Origin: Campylobacter sp.
Lineage (GTDB): Bacteria > Campylobacterota > Campylobacteria > Campylobacterales > Campylobacteraceae
Length of the DNA: 10,687 nucleotides
Direction: 5' to 3'
Assembly: GCA_024680445.1 (NCBI GenBank)
Contig: JAILCJ010000005.1
Coordinates: 1 to 10,687, forward strand
Shown here: one piece after another, positions 1 through 5,716 of the stretch
Position numbering within the stretch: position 1 is the stretch's first letter
Layout: each line of letters opens with the position of its first letter
Program-made: the position numbers and the translations under genes
The notes under the pieces: model-generated
Seen by the model: the letters and a program-made list of their open reading frames with translations, nothing else
Database searches by the model: none
Told to the model about the DNA's origin: nothing

Positions 1-162
1 TGATAAATTATAAACCAAATTTGAGCTAAATTTGATAAAAGAAAAAATCCACAGAGTAGCCAAAATACAAATCAAATTTGATGAATTTCAAAGTCAAATT
101 TGATAATTTACAGAAGCAAATTTGATAATTCATAAAAGCAAATTTAAAATATCAAATTTGAT
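1..162. repeat. Left copy of an inverted intergenic repeat
   Basis: AT-rich DNA with repeated CAAATTTGA words (starts at 16, 73, 95, 117, 153). It matches, in reverse complement, the right end of the window. Positions 1-82 align with 10660 down to about 10579, and 117-162 aligns with about 10591 down to 10546 with only two mismatches by eye. A distinctive core, AATCCACAG(A/G)GTAGCCAAA at about 47-65, is shared with 10597-10614. The repeat probably continues beyond the left window edge. No ORF or transposase is present, so this is a non-coding dispersed repeat of unknown function. Confidence 0.8.
73..152. repeat. Tandem 22-bp CAAATTTGA units
   Basis: Units begin at 73, 95, 117 and 139, exactly 22 bp apart. 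The first three start CAAATTTGAT and the fourth starts CAAATTTAAA and is cut to 14 bp before another CAAATTTGAT at 153. The parts following the word vary more than the word itself. The right-hand copy of the repeat has only one unit where this one has three, so unit number seems to vary. Spacers are AT-rich and unlike CRISPR spacers. Confidence 0.75.
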
Positions 163-217
163 GATTTAAAAAAAGAAATTTCAAAGTAAATTTGAGTTTG
201 AAAAGTGGTGAAATTTT

Positions 218-250
218 GCAAATTTAAACTCAAATTTGAGCTAAATTTGC
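218..250 (-). terminator. Possible mrp terminator hairpin
   Basis: A near-palindrome just beyond the mrp stop codon. A 9-bp outer stem (GCAAATTTA with TAAATTTGC) encloses an inner CTCA-AATT-TGAG hairpin, separated by a small asymmetric bulge. On the minus strand it follows a run of T and is followed only by a weak T-rich tract, so it is a moderate candidate. It is built from the same CAAATTTGA word as the surrounding repeats. Confidence 0.4.
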
Positions 251-260
251 AAAAAAAAGT

Positions 261-1334
261 TTATTTTGGTTGGATTTGTGAGTTGTCGCCGCCGCCGTTT
301 GAGTTTATCTTTTCAAGCATTTCCCAAAGTTTTGCAGCCGCCTTGTCATAGCGAATCGCACTTTGGCTGTTTGGCTCGTAAAAACTAACCGGTTTTCCAC
401 TGTCGCCGCCGACTCTAATGCTAGGTTCGATAGGGATTTGGGCTAAAACTTGCGTGGCGTAAGCTTCGGCGAGTTCTTGTGCCGTGCCTTTGCCGAAAAT
501 ATCGTACTCTTTACCGCTTTCAGGGCAGATGAAACCGCTCATGTTTTCGACTATTCCGGCGATAGGGATGTGAAGTTTTTCAAACATATCAAGTCCGCGT
601 TTGCTATCGTCAAGGGCTACGATTTGCGGGGTTGTAACGCACACGCCAGCCGTTACTGGCACGCTTTGAGCGAGGGTGAGTTGGGCGTCGCCGGTGCCCG
701 GAGGCATATCCAAAAATAGCACATCAAGTTCGCTCCAAAGCACGTCTTTTAGGAGTTGTTCGATGACTTTCATTATCATAGAACCACGCCAGATAAGGCT
801 CGCACCTTCTTCCATTAGCACGCCCATGCTCATCATTTCTATGCCGTGGCTCAAAATAGGGCGGATTTTTTGCGAAACGACTTGGGGTTGAGTGGCGGTT
901 TCGCCGAGCATACGCGGGATATTTGGGCCGTAAATGTCAGCGTCAAGAAGTCCGACTTTTTTACCAAGTTTTGCCATGCTAATAGCCAAATTTAGGGTCG
1001 TTGTTGATTTGCCGACGCCACCTTTGCCAGAACTTACCATGACAAAATTTTTGATTTGCGGAGCGATGTTTTTACCGCTCATGGTATTGCTTTTTTCTTC
1101 TGGGATATGTGGCTGGATAATGTTTATTTCAGCGTTTGCACCGCCCAAAACTCGCATGATATCGGTTTTTATCTCTTTTGCGACATCTGGGTTTGAGCTT
1201 ACGATTTCTATATCGATTTTTATGTTTTCGCCACCCTGTACATTTTTTACAAAGCCGTATTCAACGATATTTTTTTCAAATCCCGGATATATAACGGCCT
1301 TTAAACGCTCGATAATTTCGTCTTTGCTTAACAT
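261..1334 (-). CDS. mrp: Mrp/ApbC family P-loop iron-sulfur carrier
   Basis: A cytoplasmic P-loop ATPase of the Mrp/ApbC/NBP35 family, which carries or inserts Fe-S clusters into target proteins. The 357 residues have the usual layout: an N-terminal MIP18/DUF59-like domain (about 1-75), a linker, then a MinD-like ATPase domain. Visible motifs are the deviant Walker A GKGGVGKST (103-111), the switch DADIYGPNIPRMLG (131-144) and LDMPPGTGDAQLT (208-220). The family's CPxC cluster-bridging motif after ENMSGF is incomplete: C270 is present but position 273 is Ser. The C-terminus is a short Gly/Asn/Gln-rich tail. The ATG is preceded by AAAGGA six or so bases upstream. Divergent from ispDF, as I recall for Cj1606c/Cj1607. 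Family assignment is firm; actual cluster carriage is inferred. Confidence 0.95.
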   Translation of the reverse strand: MLSKDEIIERLKAVIYPGFEKNIVEYGFVKNVQGGENIKIDIEIVSSNPDVAKEIKTDIMRVLGGANAEINIIQPHIPEEKSNTMSGKNIAPQIKNFVMVSSGKGGVGKSTTTLNLAISMAKLGKKVGLLDADIYGPNIPRMLGETATQPQVVSQKIRPILSHGIEMMSMGVLMEEGASLIWRGSMIMKVIEQLLKDVLWSELDVLFLDMPPGTGDAQLTLAQSVPVTAGVCVTTPQIVALDDSKRGLDMFEKLHIPIAGIVENMSGFICPESGKEYDIFGKGTAQELAEAYATQVLAQIPIEPSIRVGGDSGKPVSFYEPNSQSAIRYDKAAAKLWEMLEKINSNGGGDNSQIQPK

Positions 1335-1365
1335 TTTTATCCTTTTTTAGTGAAAATTTTCTCGA

Positions 1366-1371
1366 ATTATA
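1366..1371 (-). promoter_or_regulatory. Candidate mrp -10 box
   Basis: A perfect TATAAT on the minus strand, in the context GATATAAT, about 32 bases upstream of the mrp ATG. Campylobacter sigma-70 promoters mostly rely on the -10 element, so no -35 is expected. It would give a leader of roughly 25 bases containing the ribosome binding site. Confidence 0.5.
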
Positions 1372-1495
1372 TCTGCATTTATCTTAATAATAAGTTTTTA
1401 AGTGAGTAAATTTTGCACAAAATTTGTTTTGAAAAATAAAATTTATTTTTTAGCAAAAAATAGTCGATAAAAGGCAAAAAAAAGCTTTATAAGTG

Positions 1496-1501
1496 TATAA
1501 T
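1496..1501 (+). promoter_or_regulatory. Candidate ispDF -10 box
   Basis: TGTATAAT, an extended -10 element, in the 243-base mrp-ispDF intergenic region and about 77 bases upstream of the ispDF start. The transcript would have a leader of about 70 bases. The rest of the intergenic region is AT-rich with no ORF or RNA gene that I can support. Confidence 0.5.
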
Positions 1502-1566
1502 TTCGTAACATTTTGGTAAAAATATTTAAAAAATTGCTATCCAAAATGAAACTTTAATGCTTTACT

Positions 1567-1570
1567 AAGG
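1567..1570 (+). promoter_or_regulatory. Ribosome binding site setting the ispDF TTG start
   Basis: AAGG lies seven bases before the TTG at 1578. It is the only good site near the N-terminus, and the next in-frame ATG (1599) would remove the first beta strand of the IspD nucleotide-binding fold, so TTG is the likely start. Confidence 0.6.
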
Positions 1571-1577
1571 ATAAATT

Positions 1578-2693
1578 TTGCTTGATATTACACTTATCAT
1601 GCTTGGTGCTGGCGAATCTTCAAGATTTGAACTGCCAGTTAAAAAACAATGGCTACGCATAGATAAGCAACCACTTTGGCTTTATGCGAGCAAAAATCTA
1701 AGTTCATTTTACGCTTTTCGTGAGATTATAGTTGTTAGCAAAGAGTGCGAATATATGAAAAAATTTGCACCGGAATTTAACTTTATTCGTGGTGGCGAAA
1801 CTCGTCAAGAAAGCCTAAAAAACGCACTTAGTATCGTTAAAAGCGAATATGTGCTTGTAAGCGATATAGCAAGACCGCTCATCAGTCATGATTTGTTTTT
1901 CAAGATAATAAATGCCGCTACTCTTGCAGAGTGCGTTATTCCAGTGCTTGGCGTGCCTGATACTAGTTATCTTGGCGATAAATGCGTAGATAGAAGCATG
2001 CTTAAACTTGTTCAAACCCCACAACTTTCACAAACAGAAATTTTACGCACAGCCTTAGAAACTTCGAATCTTTATACAGATGAAAGTTCTGCCATAGTTG
2101 CAAACGGCGGTAAAATTTGGCAAATCGAAGGCGATGATATGGCTAGAAAGATCACGACTTTAAACGATCTTAAAAAGCTTGATTTGCCTGCACCAGCGGT
2201 AGAATTTTTTACTGGCACTGGCTTTGATGTGCATGAATTTGAAAAAGGACACGAACTTTGGCTTGGTGGCATAAAGATTCAACATAGCAAGGGACTTAAA
2301 GCTCATAGTGACGGTGATGTCGCACTTCATGCACTTTGTGATGCGATTTTAGGGGCGGCTGGACTTGGAGATATAGGCGAACATTTCCCTGATAGCGATG
2401 ACAAATTTAAGGGCATTAGTTCGGTTTTGCTTTTACAAGAAGTTTATAAAAAGGTTTTATCACTTGGTTTTGAACTTGTAAATGCAGACATTACGATAAT
2501 GGCACAAGAGCCGAAAATTTCGCCATTTAAACAAGAAATGGAGCAAAAAATAGCAAAAACTTTGGGTGTTTTACCGCACCGCATAAATGTTAAAGCAACA
2601 ACGACTGAAAAACTCGGTTTCGTCGGACGCAAAGAAGGCATAGCGACGATAGCAAATGCGAGTTTAAAATACTATGATTGGATGAAAAAATGA
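1578..2693 (+). CDS. ispDF: Bifunctional IspD/IspF isoprenoid synthesis enzyme
   Basis: A fusion of two non-mevalonate (MEP) pathway enzymes. The N-terminal half (about 1-205) is IspD, which makes CDP-methylerythritol from MEP and CTP; the C-terminal half (about 210-371) is IspF, which cyclises the phosphorylated product to MEcPP. IspD signatures are LGAGESSRF (9-17), GGETRQESLKNAL (72-84) and DIARP (96-100). IspF signatures are the metal-binding D217-x-H219 and H251, AHSDGDVALHALCDAILGA (242-260), GDIGEHFPD (264-272) and the C-terminal TTTEKLGFVGR (341-351). The fusion is typical of Campylobacter and Helicobacter. The start is TTG, chosen from the upstream AAGG. The stop overlaps the next ATG (ATGA), implying translational coupling to the regulator. 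All catalytic motifs appear intact. Confidence 0.97.
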   Translation: MLDITLIMLGAGESSRFELPVKKQWLRIDKQPLWLYASKNLSSFYAFREIIVVSKECEYMKKFAPEFNFIRGGETRQESLKNALSIVKSEYVLVSDIARPLISHDLFFKIINAATLAECVIPVLGVPDTSYLGDKCVDRSMLKLVQTPQLSQTEILRTALETSNLYTDESSAIVANGGKIWQIEGDDMARKITTLNDLKKLDLPAPAVEFFTGTGFDVHEFEKGHELWLGGIKIQHSKGLKAHSDGDVALHALCDAILGAAGLGDIGEHFPDSDDKFKGISSVLLLQEVYKKVLSLGFELVNADITIMAQEPKISPFKQEMEQKIAKTLGVLPHRINVKATTTEKLGFVGRKEGIATIANASLKYYDWMKK

Positions 2694-3580
2694 GAATACT
2701 TATAGTTGAGCACGAAATTTATCTTGCCGGGTCCATAGCCTCAAAACTTAGTGATTTGGGGCATGAATGCGAGATATCAAGTAGTGTTAAAGAGGCGTTA
2801 AAAGGTGAAAACTATGATGTAGTTTTGCTTTCAACCACGATGAACGGGCAAGACTTTTACCCAGTTATCGAAAAGTTTAAATATAGCATTATTATTTTGC
2901 TTATCGCTTATATCAGTAGCGATACGGTTTTATACCCACTTCAAGCCGGTGCGAACGACTACATACAAAAGCCTTTTATGATAGAAGAACTTATCCGCAA
3001 GATAAATCACTTCGAAAAATACCGTCAAACAAAATACAGCTTAAAATTTCAGCAATCCTACATTGAAAATTTTTTGAAAAATTTTAGTATCGGCGAGCAA
3101 GATTTCAAACGTTTTAAATTGCCTTTATTGCTCCGTGTGCCAAAACAAGGTTACGCAGATAAATTTGTTTTTGAATACACTCGTCAAAATGATATTGCTT
3201 GTACTTTAATATTTGCAAATTCTCTCGATCAAGTAAAAGCCGAGCTAAAAGCGGCAAAAACCGATCTAATATATATCAGTTCTATCCATAATTTGAGCGA
3301 AGTTGAAAGAGAAGTTTTGTTTGAGACCTGTAGAAAAAAACACATCATACTATCAACAAACAATTTCGAACAACACTCACCATTTGAAAGCGTAAATATC
3401 GCACAAGGCGAAAAAGCGTTTAGCATAGATGAGATCGCTACTATTGATGAATACATAAAACATGTCATCAGCACTTATCAAGACCGTTTGCCTGATACTG
3501 AGCTATCAAAAAGGCTTGGAATTTCACGTAAATCACTTTGGGAGAAAAGAAAAAAATATGAAATCGCAAAGAAAAAATAG
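2690..3580 (+). CDS. cemR: CemR/HP1021-type atypical response regulator
   Basis: A 296-residue orphan regulator matching the CemR (Cj1608)/HP1021 family, reported to control energy and redox-linked genes in Campylobacter and Helicobacter. The receiver domain (about 1-110) lacks phosphorylation residues: the acidic pair is E7-H8 and the phospho-acceptor position is S48, while the conserved K94 in QKPF remains. The C-terminus (about 268-292) is a Fis/NtrC-like helix-turn-helix, ELSKRLGISRKSLWEKRKKY. The middle (about 140-225) is not a standard domain and resembles a decayed NtrC AAA+ core. Cysteines are at 27, 171 and 214; redox sensing via Cys is described for HP1021, but whether these serve that role is unknown. 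The start is the ATG overlapping the ispDF stop; a TTG twelve bases upstream is less likely. Its 3' end overlaps the next gene by 23 bases. Orthology is from synteny and sequence recognition. Confidence 0.88.
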   Translation: MRILIVEHEIYLAGSIASKLSDLGHECEISSSVKEALKGENYDVVLLSTTMNGQDFYPVIEKFKYSIIILLIAYISSDTVLYPLQAGANDYIQKPFMIEELIRKINHFEKYRQTKYSLKFQQSYIENFLKNFSIGEQDFKRFKLPLLLRVPKQGYADKFVFEYTRQNDIACTLIFANSLDQVKAELKAAKTDLIYISSIHNLSEVEREVLFETCRKKHIILSTNNFEQHSPFESVNIAQGEKAFSIDEIATIDEYIKHVISTYQDRLPDTELSKRLGISRKSLWEKRKKYEIAKKK

Positions 3581-4715
3581 CATACAAATTTCAAAACAAA
3601 GTTTAGGCACTTTAGAACTCATAAAAAACAAAATGTTTTCGGAATTTAATGCCTTGATGGATGAAAAACAAATTAACGAAGTCATAAAAAAAGGCACTAT
3701 AAACGGCGAGGCTTTGCCTTATGCCTTTGTTTTTGCACCGCCGTCTATTCAAGAATTTGATCTTAAAAAAGGCGATATTTTGGAGTTGTATTTTGAAAAC
3801 GAAAAGGTTGGAGAGATAAAAATTTCTAGCGTTTTTGAGATGAAAAAAGAATACTCTAAAATAAACATTTTTGTTAAAAGTGAAGTTTCACAGGTTTGTT
3901 GTGGCAAGGTTGCAATTTCTGGCGAATTCGAGCTTTATCTTGATAATGTTAGCAAGGTCAAAGCCGAGCTTGAACTCATCAAAAAAGAGCAAAATGTTAA
4001 AAAGATAACCGCCCTTATGTTAACGGCAGATCCTTTTAACCGAGCCCATGAAAGAATAGTTCGCATGACCATAGACAAAGCCGATCTTGTCGTGATTTTC
4101 TTGCTACAAAGTTATGAGGATAATCACTTAAATTTCGACCTTAGACGCGAGCTTATCGAACATTTTATCCAGACTTATTTACCGCCAAAAAAAGTGCTTG
4201 TTATGCCTTTTAAAAACACAAATTTATTTAGCTCACACCAAAATCCAAAACTTGAGTGCATAGCCGCACATAGACTTGGCGTTACAAAACTTGTAGTCGG
4301 TCAAAATCATGGCAGTATGGGCGTTTTTTACGATCAAAACCAAATTCACACCGTCCTTGACGAGCACGCAAAAAGCCTAAATATGGAAACTATCGTTTTA
4401 CCAGAACTTGTGTATTGTAATCAATGCAAAACCCTTGTCAGCACCAAAAATTGCCCTCATGGCGCACATCATCATATTCGCTATCTTTCAAGAACCATAA
4501 AAGAATTGCTTTTTAAAGGTATCATGCCACCGGCAATACTTATGCGACCGGAGCTTTCAGCCTTTATCCTTAGCAAACTTCACCCAAATCGCTTTGAAGA
4601 TATTCAGCAACTTTGCGATGATTTGTTTGCAAATTCTGGACTTTTAGAACCGCGAACAGACATAGATTTTTACTATGAACTCATGAAACTTTATCAAACT
4701 TCATCGATGAGATAG
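3558..4715 (+). CDS. Degenerate ATP-sulfurylase-family protein
   Basis: A 385-residue protein recognisable as the sulfate adenylyltransferase fold, as in Cj1609. An N-terminal PUA-like region (about 1-140) is followed by a nucleotidyltransferase region. Canonical motifs have changed. The QTRNPxHRAHE block reads LTADPFNRAHE (155-165), losing the sulfate-binding Arg and the first His of HxxH. The GRDHAG block reads GQNHGS (248-253). The SGT block near 310 is not conserved. Structural features persist: YCxxC (C287, C290), NCPHG (C299, H301) and the terminal PP-x4-RPEL (324-332). It may bind a different substrate, or act in regulation or structure; sulfate activation is doubtful. The start ATG is inside the regulator gene, in another frame, after a GGAG-containing purine-rich tract. 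An in-frame extension to 3462 was rejected, as it reads deep into cemR. Confidence 0.85.
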   Translation: MKSQRKNSIQISKQSLGTLELIKNKMFSEFNALMDEKQINEVIKKGTINGEALPYAFVFAPPSIQEFDLKKGDILELYFENEKVGEIKISSVFEMKKEYSKINIFVKSEVSQVCCGKVAISGEFELYLDNVSKVKAELELIKKEQNVKKITALMLTADPFNRAHERIVRMTIDKADLVVIFLLQSYEDNHLNFDLRRELIEHFIQTYLPPKKVLVMPFKNTNLFSSHQNPKLECIAAHRLGVTKLVVGQNHGSMGVFYDQNQIHTVLDEHAKSLNMETIVLPELVYCNQCKTLVSTKNCPHGAHHHIRYLSRTIKELLFKGIMPPAILMRPELSAFILSKLHPNRFEDIQQLCDDLFANSGLLEPRTDIDFYYELMKLYQTSSMR

Positions 4716-4737
4716 GCGAATTTATGGGCTTGCTTAA

Positions 4738-4783
4738 ATCAAATTTGATAATTTTATTAACAAATCAAATTTGATATTTTTTT
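4738..4783 (+). terminator. Repeat-derived terminator after the sulfurylase-like gene
   Basis: Two copies of the palindrome ATCAAATTTGAT (4738-4749 and 4764-4775) are separated by 14 bases, so they can pair as a perfect 12-bp stem, or each can fold alone. A run of seven T (4777-4783) follows directly. This looks like an intrinsic terminator made from the same word as the end repeats. It would separate the ispDF cluster from pgpA. Confidence 0.5.
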
Positions 4784-4823
4784 GCTAAAAAATGCTAAAA
4801 AATATCAAATTTTATATAAAAAT

Positions 4824-4829
4824 AGGTGA
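4824..4829 (+). promoter_or_regulatory. Ribosome binding site setting the pgpA start
   Basis: AGGTGA lies five bases before the ATG at 4835. An in-frame GTG at 4826 falls inside this site and is therefore unlikely to be the start. Confidence 0.6.
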
Positions 4830-4834
4830 AATTT

Positions 4835-5302
4835 ATGGATTTACAAAAACTTTTTTTAACCTTTTTTGGCGTCGGACTTGCACCAAAGGCACCCGGCACT
4901 TTTGGCTCGATAGCAGGGGCAGTTGTGGGATATTTTATACTGATGTATTTTACGACCACAACGCTTTGTTTGGCAACTATTTTGCTTACTTTGATAAGCA
5001 TTAGCATCATTGATAGCTATGAAGCAAAAACCGCAACTCACGATCAATCATGCATAGTCATAGACGAAGTTGCCGGTGTTTGGTTGGCTTTTGTTATAAG
5101 CGGTCAAACTCTTACGCAAATGTTACTTTCGCTAGTATTTTTTAGGATTTTTGATATCACAAAACCGTCAATAATAGGGCGAATTGATAGAAATGTCAAA
5201 GGCGGACTTGGCGTTATGGGCGATGATATCGTCGCTGGTTTTGTAGCTGGTGTCGCTAGTTTGATGTGCTACACTCTTGGCGTAAAATACGCAATTTTTT
5301 GA
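4835..5302 (+). CDS. pgpA: Phosphatidylglycerophosphatase A
   Basis: An inner-membrane phosphatase that removes phosphate from phosphatidylglycerophosphate to give phosphatidylglycerol, an acidic phospholipid and cardiolipin precursor. The 155 residues are of usual family length. Signature blocks are GLAPKAPGTFGS (14-25), IDEVAGVW (76-83), FRIFDITKPSIIGRID (103-118) and GGLGVMGDDIVAG (123-135), including the acidic pairs D77-E78 and D130-D131. Hydrophobic stretches around 26-60, 82-102 and 132-150 fit a multi-pass membrane protein. The ATG is chosen from AGGTGA just upstream. It follows the sulfurylase-like gene after a gap of about 120 bases that holds a hairpin with a T-run, so it may be transcribed separately. 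In C. jejuni I recall the same order (Cj1610). Confidence 0.95.
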   Translation: MDLQKLFLTFFGVGLAPKAPGTFGSIAGAVVGYFILMYFTTTTLCLATILLTLISISIIDSYEAKTATHDQSCIVIDEVAGVWLAFVISGQTLTQMLLSLVFFRIFDITKPSIIGRIDRNVKGGLGVMGDDIVAGFVAGVASLMCYTLGVKYAIF

Positions 5303-5413
5303 TTTATAGTTTGACTTGGTGTGATTTTTTAGTGAAAAATTTTTAAAAAACGTAAAGTTTTAATCAAATCAGACGAAGTTATAGTTGTAAATTTTTTGCA
5401 AAAATGAGGAAAA

Positions 5414-5680
5414 ATGCTTGATAATATAAAGAAAAAAGCTGTTGCATTAGGATATAACAAAGCCAAAGATAATGCTCCAAAGGTTATCGCTAGTGGCAAG
5501 GGTGAAGTTGCAAATAATATCTTGCGTTTAGCCGAGCAGTATGATATACCTATCAAACACGATCCCGATCTTATCGAAGTTTTAAGCAAGGTTGAGATAA
5601 ATCAAGAAATTCCGCCAAATTTATATAAAGCTGTCGCCGAAATTTTTAGCTTTTTGTATAAAATAACAAAACAAAAATAA
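5414..5680 (+). CDS. flhX: FlhX, stand-alone FlhB C-terminal homologue
   Basis: An 88-residue protein matching only the cytoplasmic part of FlhB (after its NPTH self-cleavage site), the switch that controls substrate class in flagellar type III export. Visible family features are AVALGYN (9-15), APKVIASGKGEVANNI (21-36), the YDIPIKHDPDL segment (43-53) and EIPPNLYKAVAEIFSFLY (65-82). There is no membrane region and no NPTH motif, so it cannot be an export gate by itself. In H. pylori the homologue HP1575 is reported to stand in for the FlhB C-terminal domain when that is missing. The start is an ATG following GAGGA. The 111-base gap from pgpA holds no clear sigma-54 or sigma-28 promoter. It converges on priA with only 36 bases between them. 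Confidence 0.88.
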   Translation: MLDNIKKKAVALGYNKAKDNAPKVIASGKGEVANNILRLAEQYDIPIKHDPDLIEVLSKVEINQEIPPNLYKAVAEIFSFLYKITKQK

Positions 5681-5716
5681 ATTTAAATTTTGTTAAATTT
5701 GTTATAGGTCATAATT

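Noticed and set aside
42..66. Replication origin with DnaA box (ATCCACA) and iterons
   Set aside because: Only one partial match to TTATCCACA occurs per repeat copy, no dnaA or rep gene is near, and the CAAATTTGA words are dispersed at several gene ends.
73..152. CRISPR-like regular array
   Set aside because: Units are contiguous 22-bp AT-rich repeats without distinct spacers of 30 bp or more, and no cas genes are nearby.
934..1350. 138-codon plus-strand ORF opposite mrp
   Set aside because: It lies antisense to the conserved Mrp coding region, its product has no recognisable motif, and it is explained as a shadow frame.
3462..3557. N-terminal extension of the sulfurylase-like protein
   Set aside because: The extension would overlap the conserved HTH-coding part of the regulator in another frame and has no family resemblance; the ATG at 3558 fits better.
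4815..4820. TATAAA as a pgpA promoter -10 box
   Set aside because: It is only about 15 bases before the ATG, so the transcript would start at or inside the ribosome binding site.
5671..5700. Bidirectional terminator between flhX and priA
   Set aside because: The arms (ACAAAA and TTTTGT) are short, all A/T-rich and interrupted by mismatches, so a stable hairpin cannot be supported.
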